Shown piece by piece: positions 1 through 6,730 of a DNA stretch of 11,049 bases (positions are counted from its first letter, which is position 1; every line of letters begins with the position of its first letter). The translations under genes were made by a program, and so were the position numbers. Below the pieces are notes generated by a model, which saw only the letters and a list, made by a program, of their open reading frames with translations, did not search any database and had not been told where the DNA came from. Source of the stretch: an uncultured Lachnospiraceae bacterium (GTDB taxonomy: Bacteria; Bacillota; Clostridia; Lachnospirales; Lachnospiraceae); the NCBI GenBank assembly GCA_947177465.1, contig CAMWUP010000043.1:1-11049 (forward strand). The letters are read 5' to 3'.

Positions 1-9
1 GTTGCGCTT

Positions 10-2271
10 ATGTACAGAAAAAGAAGCGGCGGCTTGTTAAGTCTTGTGCTGGCGGCTGCGATTGTTCTCGGCGGCTGCGGGACGGGAGATAAGGGCGGCG
101 GTCAGGATAATTCGCAGCAGGTGTCTGCAGAGACAAAAAATTATATATACAAGGAAGAAGAAATTGCCTTTGAGGGGTTAAGTGTTTCTGAGACATCCAA
201 TATTGTATTTGCGGATGGTAAATTCATTGTAAACGGAACGAAATATGGAGATACAGGAAGTTATAGCTTTTACATGACGTTTGACGAAAGCGGCAGACAG
301 CTTTCTTGTTACGAAGCGGAAGAAGGCGGGGAAGAGACGGACAGCAGCTTTGTCGTGGGAAGCAATGGCGACATTTACGCCATTATGACCAAGGACGTCA
401 TGGAAGGGAGCGGGGAAAATGCTACTTATAGAATGGAACAGTATCTGGTGCGTAGAAATCCTGATGGAACAGAGAAGGAACGAATCAGTCTGAGTGAGAG
501 AGCTTCTGCTGAGGAATATTTTTATGCAAACAGGCTTCTGGGCGACGGAAAGGGTAATCTGATTGTGGCGGCAAACGGCGTGCTTATGCTGTTTGACGAG
601 GAAATGCAATTTGTGAAATTAATTAAGCTTTCTGAGGATGTAGGAGAGACGCTGCTGTGCAGGGACGGAAGGGTGATTCTGACATCCTACAGTGAGAAGG
701 GGCTGGTTCTGCGCTGTGTGGACATTTCGACGGGGCAGCTTTCGGGAGAATATATGTTGCAGCAGAGCAGGGGATATAACTGCTATGCCGGCGTGGACTG
801 CGACTTGCTGCTTACGACTGACAAGGAGCTTTACAGCTACAACCTTGGGGATGCGGAGCCGATAAAGCTGATGGATTATGTGGATTCTGATGTAGATGCA
901 TACAGTCTCTACAACCTGATTCCTGTGGAAACGGGAAAATTTTATGCGAAATATGCTTCTGCAGGCGACGGCGCCTCCCATTTTTCCGGTTTCACCAAGG
1001 TAGCGCCGGAGGATGTAAAGGATAAAATAACGCTGACGGTGGGCGGCGTTTACATTGACGCAGGTATCATGAGCCGCATCGTGCGTTTCAATAAAGAAAA
1101 CGAGAAATACCATATCCGTATGCTGGACTATTCCGTATATAATACTGACGAGGACGGTACGGCAGGGCGTACAAGGTTAAATCAGGATATTACAGCGGGC
1201 AATATACCGGATATTATGGTGCTGGACAATGCTATGCCGGTTGACAGTTATATAGAAAAAGGATTGTTTGCAGACTTAAATCCTTACATGGATGGCGAAA
1301 ATGGTATTGACAGAAGCAAATTTCTCAATAATATTTTTGAGGCGTACTCCAGGGACGGAAAGCTGTACCAGCTTGTGCCCTCCTTCTATGTATCTACCAT
1401 GATCGGAAAGATGGCGCTGGTCGGGGAACAGGCAAACTGGAATTATGATGCATTTGAGCAGTTTATCGGCAGTGTGCCGCAGGGAACCAATGTTTTTTCA
1501 AATACAACGCGGGAGGAAGTGCTGCGCCGGTTTATGGAGATGGCAGGCGGAGCGTTCGTGGACTGGCAGAACGGCTCCTGCAGCTTTGATTCAGAGCGAT
1601 TTGTCAATTTTCTTCAATTTTTAAGTACTATTCCCGAAGAGATTGACTATTCCGTCTATGAGGACCAGGAAAGCTTTAACCGGATGCAGGCGGCCTACCG
1701 GAATGACGAAGCGTTCCTCTATATGGCGACGCTGTCCGATTTTTCTGTGTTTAAAGAGTGGCGGGAAGGTGTGTTTGGAGAGGATATTACCTTTGTGGGA
1801 TTTCCTTCTGAGCAGGGAAGCGGCAGCGCGATTGTACCCTTGGAGCGCTTTGCCATATCAGCGCAGGCAGCTGACAAGGACGCTGCATGGCAGTTTTTAA
1901 AGATTTTTCTCTCAGAGGAATATCAGGATTCCGGCTATGGACTTTCCGTGAGCCTTGAGAAGCTGCACGAAATGGCAGCGGAAAGCAGGCAGAATCCGTA
2001 TTACATTGATGAGCAGGGAAATAAGGTGGAGTACAATACAAGTTACTGGATGGGAGATATTGAGATTCCTCTGCACCCGCTTAGGGAGGAGGATACCGAA
2101 CAGATTCAGAAGCTGCTGGAATCCCTTTCCTGTGTTGTACAGACGGATGATAATATTATCAATATTATTACGGAAGAAGCGGAAGCCTTTTTCGAGGGCG
2201 GAAAGAGTGCTGAGGAAGTGGCGGAAATCATACAGAGCAGGGTACAGCTTTATATCAGCGAAAGCTATTAA
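10..2271 (+). CDS. Large extracellular solute-binding lipoprotein with N-terminal propeller-like extension
   Basis: The 753-residue product starts with a lipoprotein signal: basic residues 3-5, a hydrophobic core and lipobox L20-G21-G22-C23, so it should be lipid-anchored on the outer face of the membrane. From about residue 339 the sequence resembles family 1 extracellular solute-binding proteins of ABC importers: a beta strand, a helix with a FNKEN-like element, and near 395-400 the 'ITAGNIPDIMVLD' stretch typical of the fold, continuing to the C terminus. About 300 residues lie between the signal and this domain. They contain recurring D/N-G-x-[IL]-type strand turns, suggesting beta-propeller-like blades; that is inference. 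Typical members have about 400-550 residues, so this one is long. No ABC permease or ATPase gene is in the window, so the substrate is unknown; a sugar or oligosaccharide is only a guess. The frame is open to the window edge, and the ribosome binding site lies outside, so a start slightly upstream cannot be excluded. Confidence 0.85.
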   Translation: MYRKRSGGLLSLVLAAAIVLGGCGTGDKGGGQDNSQQVSAETKNYIYKEEEIAFEGLSVSETSNIVFADGKFIVNGTKYGDTGSYSFYMTFDESGRQLSCYEAEEGGEETDSSFVVGSNGDIYAIMTKDVMEGSGENATYRMEQYLVRRNPDGTEKERISLSERASAEEYFYANRLLGDGKGNLIVAANGVLMLFDEEMQFVKLIKLSEDVGETLLCRDGRVILTSYSEKGLVLRCVDISTGQLSGEYMLQQSRGYNCYAGVDCDLLLTTDKELYSYNLGDAEPIKLMDYVDSDVDAYSLYNLIPVETGKFYAKYASAGDGASHFSGFTKVAPEDVKDKITLTVGGVYIDAGIMSRIVRFNKENEKYHIRMLDYSVYNTDEDGTAGRTRLNQDITAGNIPDIMVLDNAMPVDSYIEKGLFADLNPYMDGENGIDRSKFLNNIFEAYSRDGKLYQLVPSFYVSTMIGKMALVGEQANWNYDAFEQFIGSVPQGTNVFSNTTREEVLRRFMEMAGGAFVDWQNGSCSFDSERFVNFLQFLSTIPEEIDYSVYEDQESFNRMQAAYRNDEAFLYMATLSDFSVFKEWREGVFGEDITFVGFPSEQGSGSAIVPLERFAISAQAADKDAAWQFLKIFLSEEYQDSGYGLSVSLEKLHEMAAESRQNPYYIDEQGNKVEYNTSYWMGDIEIPLHPLREEDTEQIQKLLESLSCVVQTDDNIINIITEEAEAFFEGGKSAEEVAEIIQSRVQLYISESY

Positions 2272-2274
2272 GGG

Positions 2275-2324
2275 AAAAAGAAGCCTCTGACGGACTGGAA
2301 ATATTTGTCCGGCAGAGGCCTTTG
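2275..2324. terminator. Bidirectional hairpin terminator between convergent genes
   Basis: The arms 2283-2295 and 2307-2319 pair as 7 bp, one A/G mismatch, then 5 bp, around an 11-base loop. On the minus strand the stem is followed by a T-rich run (complement of 2275-2282), which makes a good intrinsic terminator for the histidine kinase. On the plus strand the tail is a weaker TTTGTT, but it can serve the solute-binding gene, which ends at 2271. The hairpin fills most of the 85-base gap between the two converging stop codons. Confidence 0.85.
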
Positions 2325-2356
2325 TTCGTGTTGACATAAAGTATGACAAGCGCGCA

Positions 2357-3745
2357 TCATTGCTGTACATGTATGAGCGGCAGCATAATACGAATCGTAA
2401 AGGTATGGTCTTTTGTCTGGGTGACAAGGCTGCCGCTGTGCTCCCGCATAATCTTTTCGCAGGTCTTCAGACCGATTCCGGTGCTTTCTTTCTCGGCGTC
2501 TTCCTCCACGATACCATTTGTAAAGCTGAGTTCAAAGAAATGGTTATGCTCGGAGGCGGCGATTGCTATAGGAACCGTAATGTCGGCATATTTTCGGATA
2601 TTGCTGAGAATATTGTTCAGCACACGCTGCATAAACTCAACGTCCATACGGCAGGCGCCTTTGTATTGCTCTGCCAGCAGGGGAGCCTCCACGGAAAAAC
2701 CGAGATTTTCCAAATCAAATACCATATTGTCTAACAGACTGGTAATCAAATCGGAGACGGGAATCTTTTCCATATGGTACTCTTCGTATATGCGCTGGGA
2801 GACAAGGAAATACTCAAAGATTTTGTCTGACAAATCCTTCATCAGAAATGCCTTTTCAGAGGATTTTTCCAAAAACTCCTGTAGCTGCGCTTCATCACGG
2901 TATTTATGCTGTTTCATGATTTCCAGATAACCGATAATGGAGGTCAGAGGCGTTCGCAGGTCATGGGACAGGGAGGTTATCAGTTTTTGGTTGGCATTCT
3001 GATTGGCGTCTGCCTGATGCTGCTTTTCTAAGATGGAAAGCCGCATCTGATTGATGCCGTGCGCAAGCTGATATAGTTCGTCGCTGCTCTTTTCGGTTAC
3101 GCTGTAGGTAAGGTCTCCGCTCTCCAAAATCCGCAGCTCATTGGCAAGCCGTTTGATGTAACTGATTTTGCTGCGCACAATAAGAAGAATCGGAATCAAA
3201 AACAATAAAAATAAAATCAGCAGATAAAGGTAATAGGCAAACAGATAAACTCTGGTGTAGCTATAGGATTCGATAGAGGCAAACAGGGTAACGCCGTCGG
3301 CAAAGGTAACGCCGTAGAAGGTCATATAATACAGCTCCGTGTGGCTGCTGATAAGCTCCTGTGTGGTATGGAAATTGTAGTAATCTGCAAGCCGTTCAAA
3401 GGATTGGTTGTAGTTGGCGGAGGTGCTGTAACGGATATAGGTATCGTCAGTCAAAACAAGCGACACGTCGGGATATTCGTAGTTCCATTCGCAGATGGCT
3501 TCGATGTCCTCGCTGGTAACTTGATTTTCCGTTACATATTCCTGAAAATTCTCCCGACAGGCGGCGTCCTCTTTTGCCATGTTGCCAAGGGTAATATAGT
3601 AATAATCGAGCAGTGCGTACATGCCTGTCTGTAATGGACCGGAAATGCAGTACATAATGGATAAAAGCAGGGTGACGGCAAGCGCAAGCTTTACAATCAG
3701 CCTGTCCTTGATAAAATGTATCAGTTTATACAACACGATAGCCAC
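2357..3745 (-). CDS. Membrane sensor histidine kinase (HAMP, HisKA, HATPase)
   Basis: This is a class I sensor kinase of about 462 residues. It has TM1 at about 15-36, an extracytoplasmic sensor of about 130 residues rich in Tyr, TM2 at about 166-190, a HAMP linker at about 191-243, and a HisKA domain with the phospho-acceptor in S260-H261-D-L-R-T-P. The ATPase domain has an N box (RVLNNILSN, about 374-382) and a G2-type GIGL at 423-426. The normal DxGxG G1 segment and F box are not evident: only about a dozen residues separate T409-N410-G411 from the G2 box, so the ATP lid is short. The gene overlaps the end of the upstream response regulator by 20 bases, implying translational coupling. The assigned start is GTG at 3745; a second GTG at 3736 with a more distant G-rich stretch is also possible. 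The signal is unknown; VanS-like envelope sensing is inference. Confidence 0.9.
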   Translation of the reverse strand: MAIVLYKLIHFIKDRLIVKLALAVTLLLSIMYCISGPLQTGMYALLDYYYITLGNMAKEDAACRENFQEYVTENQVTSEDIEAICEWNYEYPDVSLVLTDDTYIRYSTSANYNQSFERLADYYNFHTTQELISSHTELYYMTFYGVTFADGVTLFASIESYSYTRVYLFAYYLYLLILFLLFLIPILLIVRSKISYIKRLANELRILESGDLTYSVTEKSSDELYQLAHGINQMRLSILEKQHQADANQNANQKLITSLSHDLRTPLTSIIGYLEIMKQHKYRDEAQLQEFLEKSSEKAFLMKDLSDKIFEYFLVSQRIYEEYHMEKIPVSDLITSLLDNMVFDLENLGFSVEAPLLAEQYKGACRMDVEFMQRVLNNILSNIRKYADITVPIAIAASEHNHFFELSFTNGIVEEDAEKESTGIGLKTCEKIMREHSGSLVTQTKDHTFTIRIMLPLIHVQQ

Positions 3746-4421
3746 GCCCCCATACGTTTTGTATATATTTGGACTCTTTTAAATCCGGCTCCAGCTTGCG
3801 CCGCAGATTTCGGATATGAACGGTTACGGTGTTGTTGGAGGAGGAAAAATAGGGCTCATTCCAAACACTTTCATAAATATTCTGCACGGAAAAAACCTTT
3901 TGCCTGTTGGAAGCCAGAAGTACCAAAATCTGATATTCGATTTCGGTCAGTTCAATTTCCACATCGTCCTTTAATACGCGCTGCTTATCCAAATCAATCT
4001 GTAAATCATGGACATACAGCACTTTGGCGGCAGGCTTTGCCGTGCCAGTGTACTGGTAGCAGCGGCGAAGGAGCGCCTTTACGCGGGAGAGAAGCTCTGT
4101 GTAGGAAAACGGCTTAACCAAATAGTCGTCCCCACCTGCGGAAAAGCCGATAACCTTGTCTGTGTCGGTGGATTTTGCCGTCAGGAACAAAACGGGAGTC
4201 AGATAATCCTGCCGAATGGCTTCGCAGGCGTGTATGCCCGACATTCCGGGCATCATGACATCCATGATAATTAAATCGATGGAATTATTCATAAGCGCTA
4301 CTGCTTTTGTGCCGTTCTCTGCTTCTACGATTTCACAACCCTCGCTTTCCAGCAAAATGCGAATAACCTCGCGGATTTCCGCATCGTCATCCACAACCAT
4401 GATTTTTGCGTTTTGTTCCAT
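3726..4421 (-). CDS. OmpR/VanR-family response regulator
   Basis: The 231-residue protein has an N-terminal receiver domain with acidic residues D11/D12, phospho-acceptor D54 (in IIMDVMMPG), T81 and K103 (LVKPF), all conserved positions for aspartate phosphorylation. Its C-terminal OmpR/PhoB-type winged-helix domain begins near 125 and contains a 'VHIRNLRRKLEP' recognition-helix region and the closing 'WGRGYRVV' hairpin. The frame extends upstream to 4457, but the ATG at 4421 is preferred because a strong GGGAGGAG lies 4 bases before it. The partner is almost certainly the histidine kinase encoded next, whose start overlaps this gene's end. Targets are not proven. The divergent phospholipid genes that begin 245 bases away are natural candidates, as is its own operon. 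Confidence 0.94.
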   Translation of the reverse strand: MEQNAKIMVVDDDAEIREVIRILLESEGCEIVEAENGTKAVALMNNSIDLIIMDVMMPGMSGIHACEAIRQDYLTPVLFLTAKSTDTDKVIGFSAGGDDYLVKPFSYTELLSRVKALLRRCYQYTGTAKPAAKVLYVHDLQIDLDKQRVLKDDVEIELTEIEYQILVLLASNRQKVFSVQNIYESVWNEPYFSSSNNTVTVHIRNLRRKLEPDLKESKYIQNVWGRGYRVV

Positions 4422-4425
4422 ATAA

Positions 4426-4433
4426 CTCCTCCC
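4426..4433 (-). promoter_or_regulatory. Ribosome binding site fixing the response-regulator start
   Basis: GGGAGGAG on the minus strand lies 4 bases ahead of the ATG at 4421. It is the reason for rejecting the longer frame that begins at 4457, whose first 12 residues do not resemble a receiver domain. Confidence 0.85.
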
Positions 4434-4471
4434 GTGTGATAGTGCGTGCGGTGTCAATAAAGTTGTATCTT

Positions 4472-4500
4472 ATTGTATCATGAGAGAAAGGGATTGTCAG
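4472..4500 (-). promoter_or_regulatory. Predicted sigma-A-type promoter of the two-component operon
   Basis: Read on the minus strand, a -35 CTGACA (4500-4495) is separated by exactly 17 bases from a -10 TACAAT (4477-4472). The bases TGA just before the -10 form an extended -10 element. Transcription would begin near 4465 and give a leader of about 40 bases. The -35 hexamer is duplicated in tandem (4495-4506). Confidence 0.75.
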
Positions 4501-4597
4501 TGTCAGTTTCGTATCTTCATTATTCTTCATTTTTAGGCTGTATGCGGCGTCTGCGCATTACAGTGTTACCGGTTTCTTTAGAAAAAAAACATATTTT

Positions 4598-4603
4598 TAT
4601 AAT
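4598..4603 (+). promoter_or_regulatory. Possible -10 element for the pgsA-like gene
   Basis: A perfect TATAAT sits in a very A/T-rich stretch, 62 bases before the ATG at 4666. No good -35 is visible at 16-18 bases spacing (for example TCTTTA at 4575-4580), so if this is the promoter it may need an activator. Other A/T-rich hexamers at 4606-4620 could also serve. Confidence 0.4.
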
Positions 4604-4623
4604 GGTATTATATATTATAAGGT

Positions 4624-4634
4624 GTTACAGTAAC
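4624..4634. repeat. Short perfect inverted repeat ahead of pgsA, possible operator
   Basis: GTTAC-A-GTAAC is a perfect 5-bp inverted repeat with a one-base centre, lying between the possible -10 and the start codon. Related copies flank it: TTACAGTGTTACC at 4558-4570 and ACTGTAATGTTACC at 4660-4673, the latter overlapping the start codon. The position is suitable for a repressor, but no binding protein is known from the sequence alone. Confidence 0.35.
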
Positions 4635-4654
4635 CATGTGAATGTTTTTATCAT

Positions 4655-4660
4655 GGAGGA
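4655..4660 (+). promoter_or_regulatory. Ribosome binding site fixing the pgsA-like start
   Basis: GGAGGA lies 5 bases before the ATG at 4666. The frame opens at an earlier ATG (4642), but that one lacks a comparable site, and the eight residues it would add are not typical of the family. Confidence 0.85.
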
Positions 4661-4665
4661 CTGTA

Positions 4666-5226
4666 ATGTTACCAAAGAGAAAGCGCTTTGGCGCAAAAGA
4701 AATTTTTTCCATTCCCAATATCATGGGATATTTCAGGATACTTTTGATTCCGGTGTTCTGCTATTTATTTTTTACAGCGGATACGGACAGGGATTATCTG
4801 CTCGCGGCGGGAGTCGTCCTGATATCGACGGTGACGGATTTTCTGGACGGCTGGGCAGCGAGAACCTTTCACATGGTGACGGAGCTTGGCAAATTTATCG
4901 ACCCGCTTGCGGATAAGCTTACGCACGCGGCGCTGGCGGTCTGCCTGACGTTTCGTTTTCCGCTTATGCTCATGATAGTGGGTATTATGGCAGTAAAAGA
5001 GGGATTTATGGCGGTCATGGGACTGGTGAAGCTGAAAAGCGGGAAGAAGCTGGACGGCGCTATGTGGTTCGGCAAGGTCTGTACAGCGGCACTTTTTCTG
5101 GCGATGTTCCTTCTGCTTTTGTTTCCTTCCATGCCGATGCAGGCGGCGAATGGAATGATAATTGCCTGTGCTGTGATACAGCTTTTTACGCTTGCCATGT
5201 ATATACCGGTTTTTAAGAGGATGTAG
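4666..5226 (+). CDS. pgsA: CDP-alcohol phosphatidyltransferase, probably phosphatidylglycerophosphate synthase
   Basis: The 186-residue integral membrane protein carries the complete CDP-alcohol phosphotransferase signature D58-xx-D61-G62-xx-A65-R66-x8-G75-xxx-D79-xxx-D83; the aspartates bind metal and form the active site. The N-terminal 'IFSIPNIMGYFRILLIPVF' is typical of PgsA. Further hydrophobic segments follow the motif and fit several transmembrane helices. The expected reaction is CDP-diacylglycerol + glycerol-3-phosphate to phosphatidylglycerophosphate + CMP, the committed step to phosphatidylglycerol and cardiolipin, at the cytoplasmic membrane. Length fits PgsA (about 180-200 residues). 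The next gene, 19 bases downstream, is a phospholipase D/cardiolipin synthase relative, which supports a role in anionic phospholipid synthesis. A related alcohol acceptor cannot be excluded, and a second, housekeeping pgsA may exist elsewhere. Confidence 0.87.
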   Translation: MLPKRKRFGAKEIFSIPNIMGYFRILLIPVFCYLFFTADTDRDYLLAAGVVLISTVTDFLDGWAARTFHMVTELGKFIDPLADKLTHAALAVCLTFRFPLMLMIVGIMAVKEGFMAVMGLVKLKSGKKLDGAMWFGKVCTAALFLAMFLLLLFPSMPMQAANGMIIACAVIQLFTLAMYIPVFKRM

Positions 5227-5233
5227 GAGAGAG

Positions 5234-5238
5234 AAGGG
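5234..5238 (+). promoter_or_regulatory. Ribosome binding site fixing the PLD gene start
   Basis: GAAGGG-type sequence ending at 5238 lies 7 bases before the ATG at 5246. It favours this start over the ATG at 5192, which would lie inside the end of pgsA, and it places the basic-then-hydrophobic membrane anchor at the very N terminus. Confidence 0.7.
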
Positions 5239-5245
5239 TTTGAGT

Positions 5246-6691
5246 ATGCTTAGGCATTTAAAGCGTTGGTGCATTTTGTATTTGCTGCTGATAATGATTC
5301 TGTATCTGGTGATTGGGGCTGTTGCACCGTTTGTCAGGTATAAGCAGCTTTCAGAGAAAACGATAGCGGAAGCGGACAGAGTGGTGGCGGAGATTATGGA
5401 AGAACATGACGCCTGCGTTGACCGCGCTATGCTATTGGAGAGTAATGGGAGCGCGCTGGAGGAGCGCCTGCGCCTTTTTTCCATGGCGGAAGAACGGATT
5501 ATTTTAAGCACATTTGACATGCGGGAAGGGGAAGCAGCCGATGATATTGCCGCAGTGCTTTTGCACAAAGCTGACGAAGGTGTGAAGATTTCCATATTGA
5601 TAGACGGCTTTAACGGTTCATTGCGGATGCCCGGGCGGGATTTTTTCTATGCCCTGTCTTCCCATCCCAATATTGAAATCCGGCGTTACAATCCGCTCAA
5701 TCTTTTGACGCCGTGGACCAGTCAGGGACGTATGCATGACAAATATATTATCGTGGATGATTTGGCGTACATACTCGGCGGACGCAATACCTTTGATTAT
5801 TTTCTGGGGGATTACGAGACGGACCATAGGAGTCTGGACAGAGAGGTTCTGATTTACAATACGGCTCGTGGAACAGGCAGCAGGGAAAGCTCGCTGTGGC
5901 AGGTTCTGGATTATTTTGAGACAGTGTGGGACGGTGGATACTGCGAGGTTTTCGGAGAAAAGAGAGGACTTTATGAGAAGCCATCCGTGGAGGCTGAGCG
6001 GCAGAGGCTGGCAGAACGCTATGAAGCGATTTTGCTAAAGCAGCCGGAACTGTTTGACACATATGATTACGAGGCAAATACTTGTGCAACAAATCATGTG
6101 ACACTTTTGTCAGGTGACACGGGTATCTATGGCAAGGAACCGGTGGTTTTATATCAGCTCAAGGAGTTGATGCGCCGCGCCGACAGGAGAGTTCTGATTC
6201 ACACGCCCTATGTGGTCTGCAATTCCTATATGTATCAGGTGCTTAGGGAGGTGCAGCAGGATGTGCCGGAGGCGGTGCTTTTGCTAAATTCCGTGGAAAA
6301 CGGTGACAATTTCTGTGCATCCAGCGATTATATCCGCAATAAACCCGACGTGGTGGCGACGGGTATCACGCTTTATGAGTATGACGGCGGGGATTCCTAC
6401 CATGGAAAATCCATTATTATAGACGACGATATCTCCATCATAGGCTCTTATAATTTTGATTTGCGAAGCACCTATGTGGACACGGAGCTTATGCTGGTGA
6501 TTGAGAGCAGGGAGTTTACGGCAGAGCTGGCGGCGCATATGGAAGGGTTTGAGGCGCAGAGCCGTCAGGTGCTTTCTGACGGGGAATACCTGACACCGGA
6601 TGGGCTTGACATAGAGGAAATACCGTTTTTTAAAAAAATAGCCATGCGGGTGTTTGGTTTCCTTGCACAAGGGTTTCGGTATCTGTTATAA
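5246..6691 (+). CDS. Two-HKD phospholipase D family protein, cardiolipin synthase-like (ClsC/YmdC type)
   Basis: The 481-residue protein has a short basic N terminus, one transmembrane helix at about 8-30, then two phospholipase D half-domains. The catalytic motifs are H164-x-K166-x4-D171, followed by GGRN, and H386-x-K388-x4-D393, followed by GSYNFDLRS. Both are intact, so it should be active through a phosphohistidine intermediate. Features such as 'SHPNIEIRRYNPLN' and the GGRN/GSYNFDLRS pair resemble the ClsC/YmdC branch more than classic two-helix Cls enzymes. The likely reaction is phosphatidyl transfer to make cardiolipin from phosphatidylglycerol, possibly with a second phospholipid donor, at the membrane. 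It follows pgsA by 19 bases, most likely in one transcript. Phospholipase or other phosphodiesterase activity is an alternative. The ATG at 5246 was chosen on its Shine-Dalgarno and to avoid overlap with pgsA. Confidence 0.85.
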   Translation: MLRHLKRWCILYLLLIMILYLVIGAVAPFVRYKQLSEKTIAEADRVVAEIMEEHDACVDRAMLLESNGSALEERLRLFSMAEERIILSTFDMREGEAADDIAAVLLHKADEGVKISILIDGFNGSLRMPGRDFFYALSSHPNIEIRRYNPLNLLTPWTSQGRMHDKYIIVDDLAYILGGRNTFDYFLGDYETDHRSLDREVLIYNTARGTGSRESSLWQVLDYFETVWDGGYCEVFGEKRGLYEKPSVEAERQRLAERYEAILLKQPELFDTYDYEANTCATNHVTLLSGDTGIYGKEPVVLYQLKELMRRADRRVLIHTPYVVCNSYMYQVLREVQQDVPEAVLLLNSVENGDNFCASSDYIRNKPDVVATGITLYEYDGGDSYHGKSIIIDDDISIIGSYNFDLRSTYVDTELMLVIESREFTAELAAHMEGFEAQSRQVLSDGEYLTPDGLDIEEIPFFKKIAMRVFGFLAQGFRYLL

Positions 6692-6692
6692 T
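6663..6692 (+). promoter_or_regulatory. Possible internal promoter for the CapA-like gene
   Basis: A consensus extended -10, TG-T-TATAAT (TATAAT at 6687-6692), overlaps the stop codon of the PLD gene. TTGCAC at 6663-6668 is a moderate -35 at 18-base spacing. It could give the CapA gene transcription independent of pgsA, with a leader of about 30 bases. Confidence 0.5.
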
Positions 6693-6730
6693 AAAGCAAA
6701 TGCAGGGATTCACCGGACACGGAGGCTGAG

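Noticed and set aside
2343..2930. Plus-strand open frames of 195 and 124 codons opposite the histidine kinase
   Set aside because: They lie entirely antisense to a kinase gene with clear motifs, contain no recognisable domain and are shadow frames.
4422..4457. Longer N terminus for the response regulator
   Set aside because: The ATG at 4421 has a strong GGGAGGAG immediately upstream, which lies inside the extended frame, and the extra residues are not receiver-like. The predicted promoter at 4472-4500 does not itself rule the longer start out.
5192..5245. Earlier ATG for the PLD gene, overlapping pgsA by 35 bases
   Set aside because: The ATG at 5246 has a better-placed Shine-Dalgarno and gives a normal basic N terminus before the membrane anchor.
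4765..5595. Minus-strand open frame of 276 codons across pgsA and the PLD gene
   Set aside because: Its translation is low-complexity, Ser/Arg/Lys-rich and motif-free, while the plus strand carries complete catalytic signatures in both genes.
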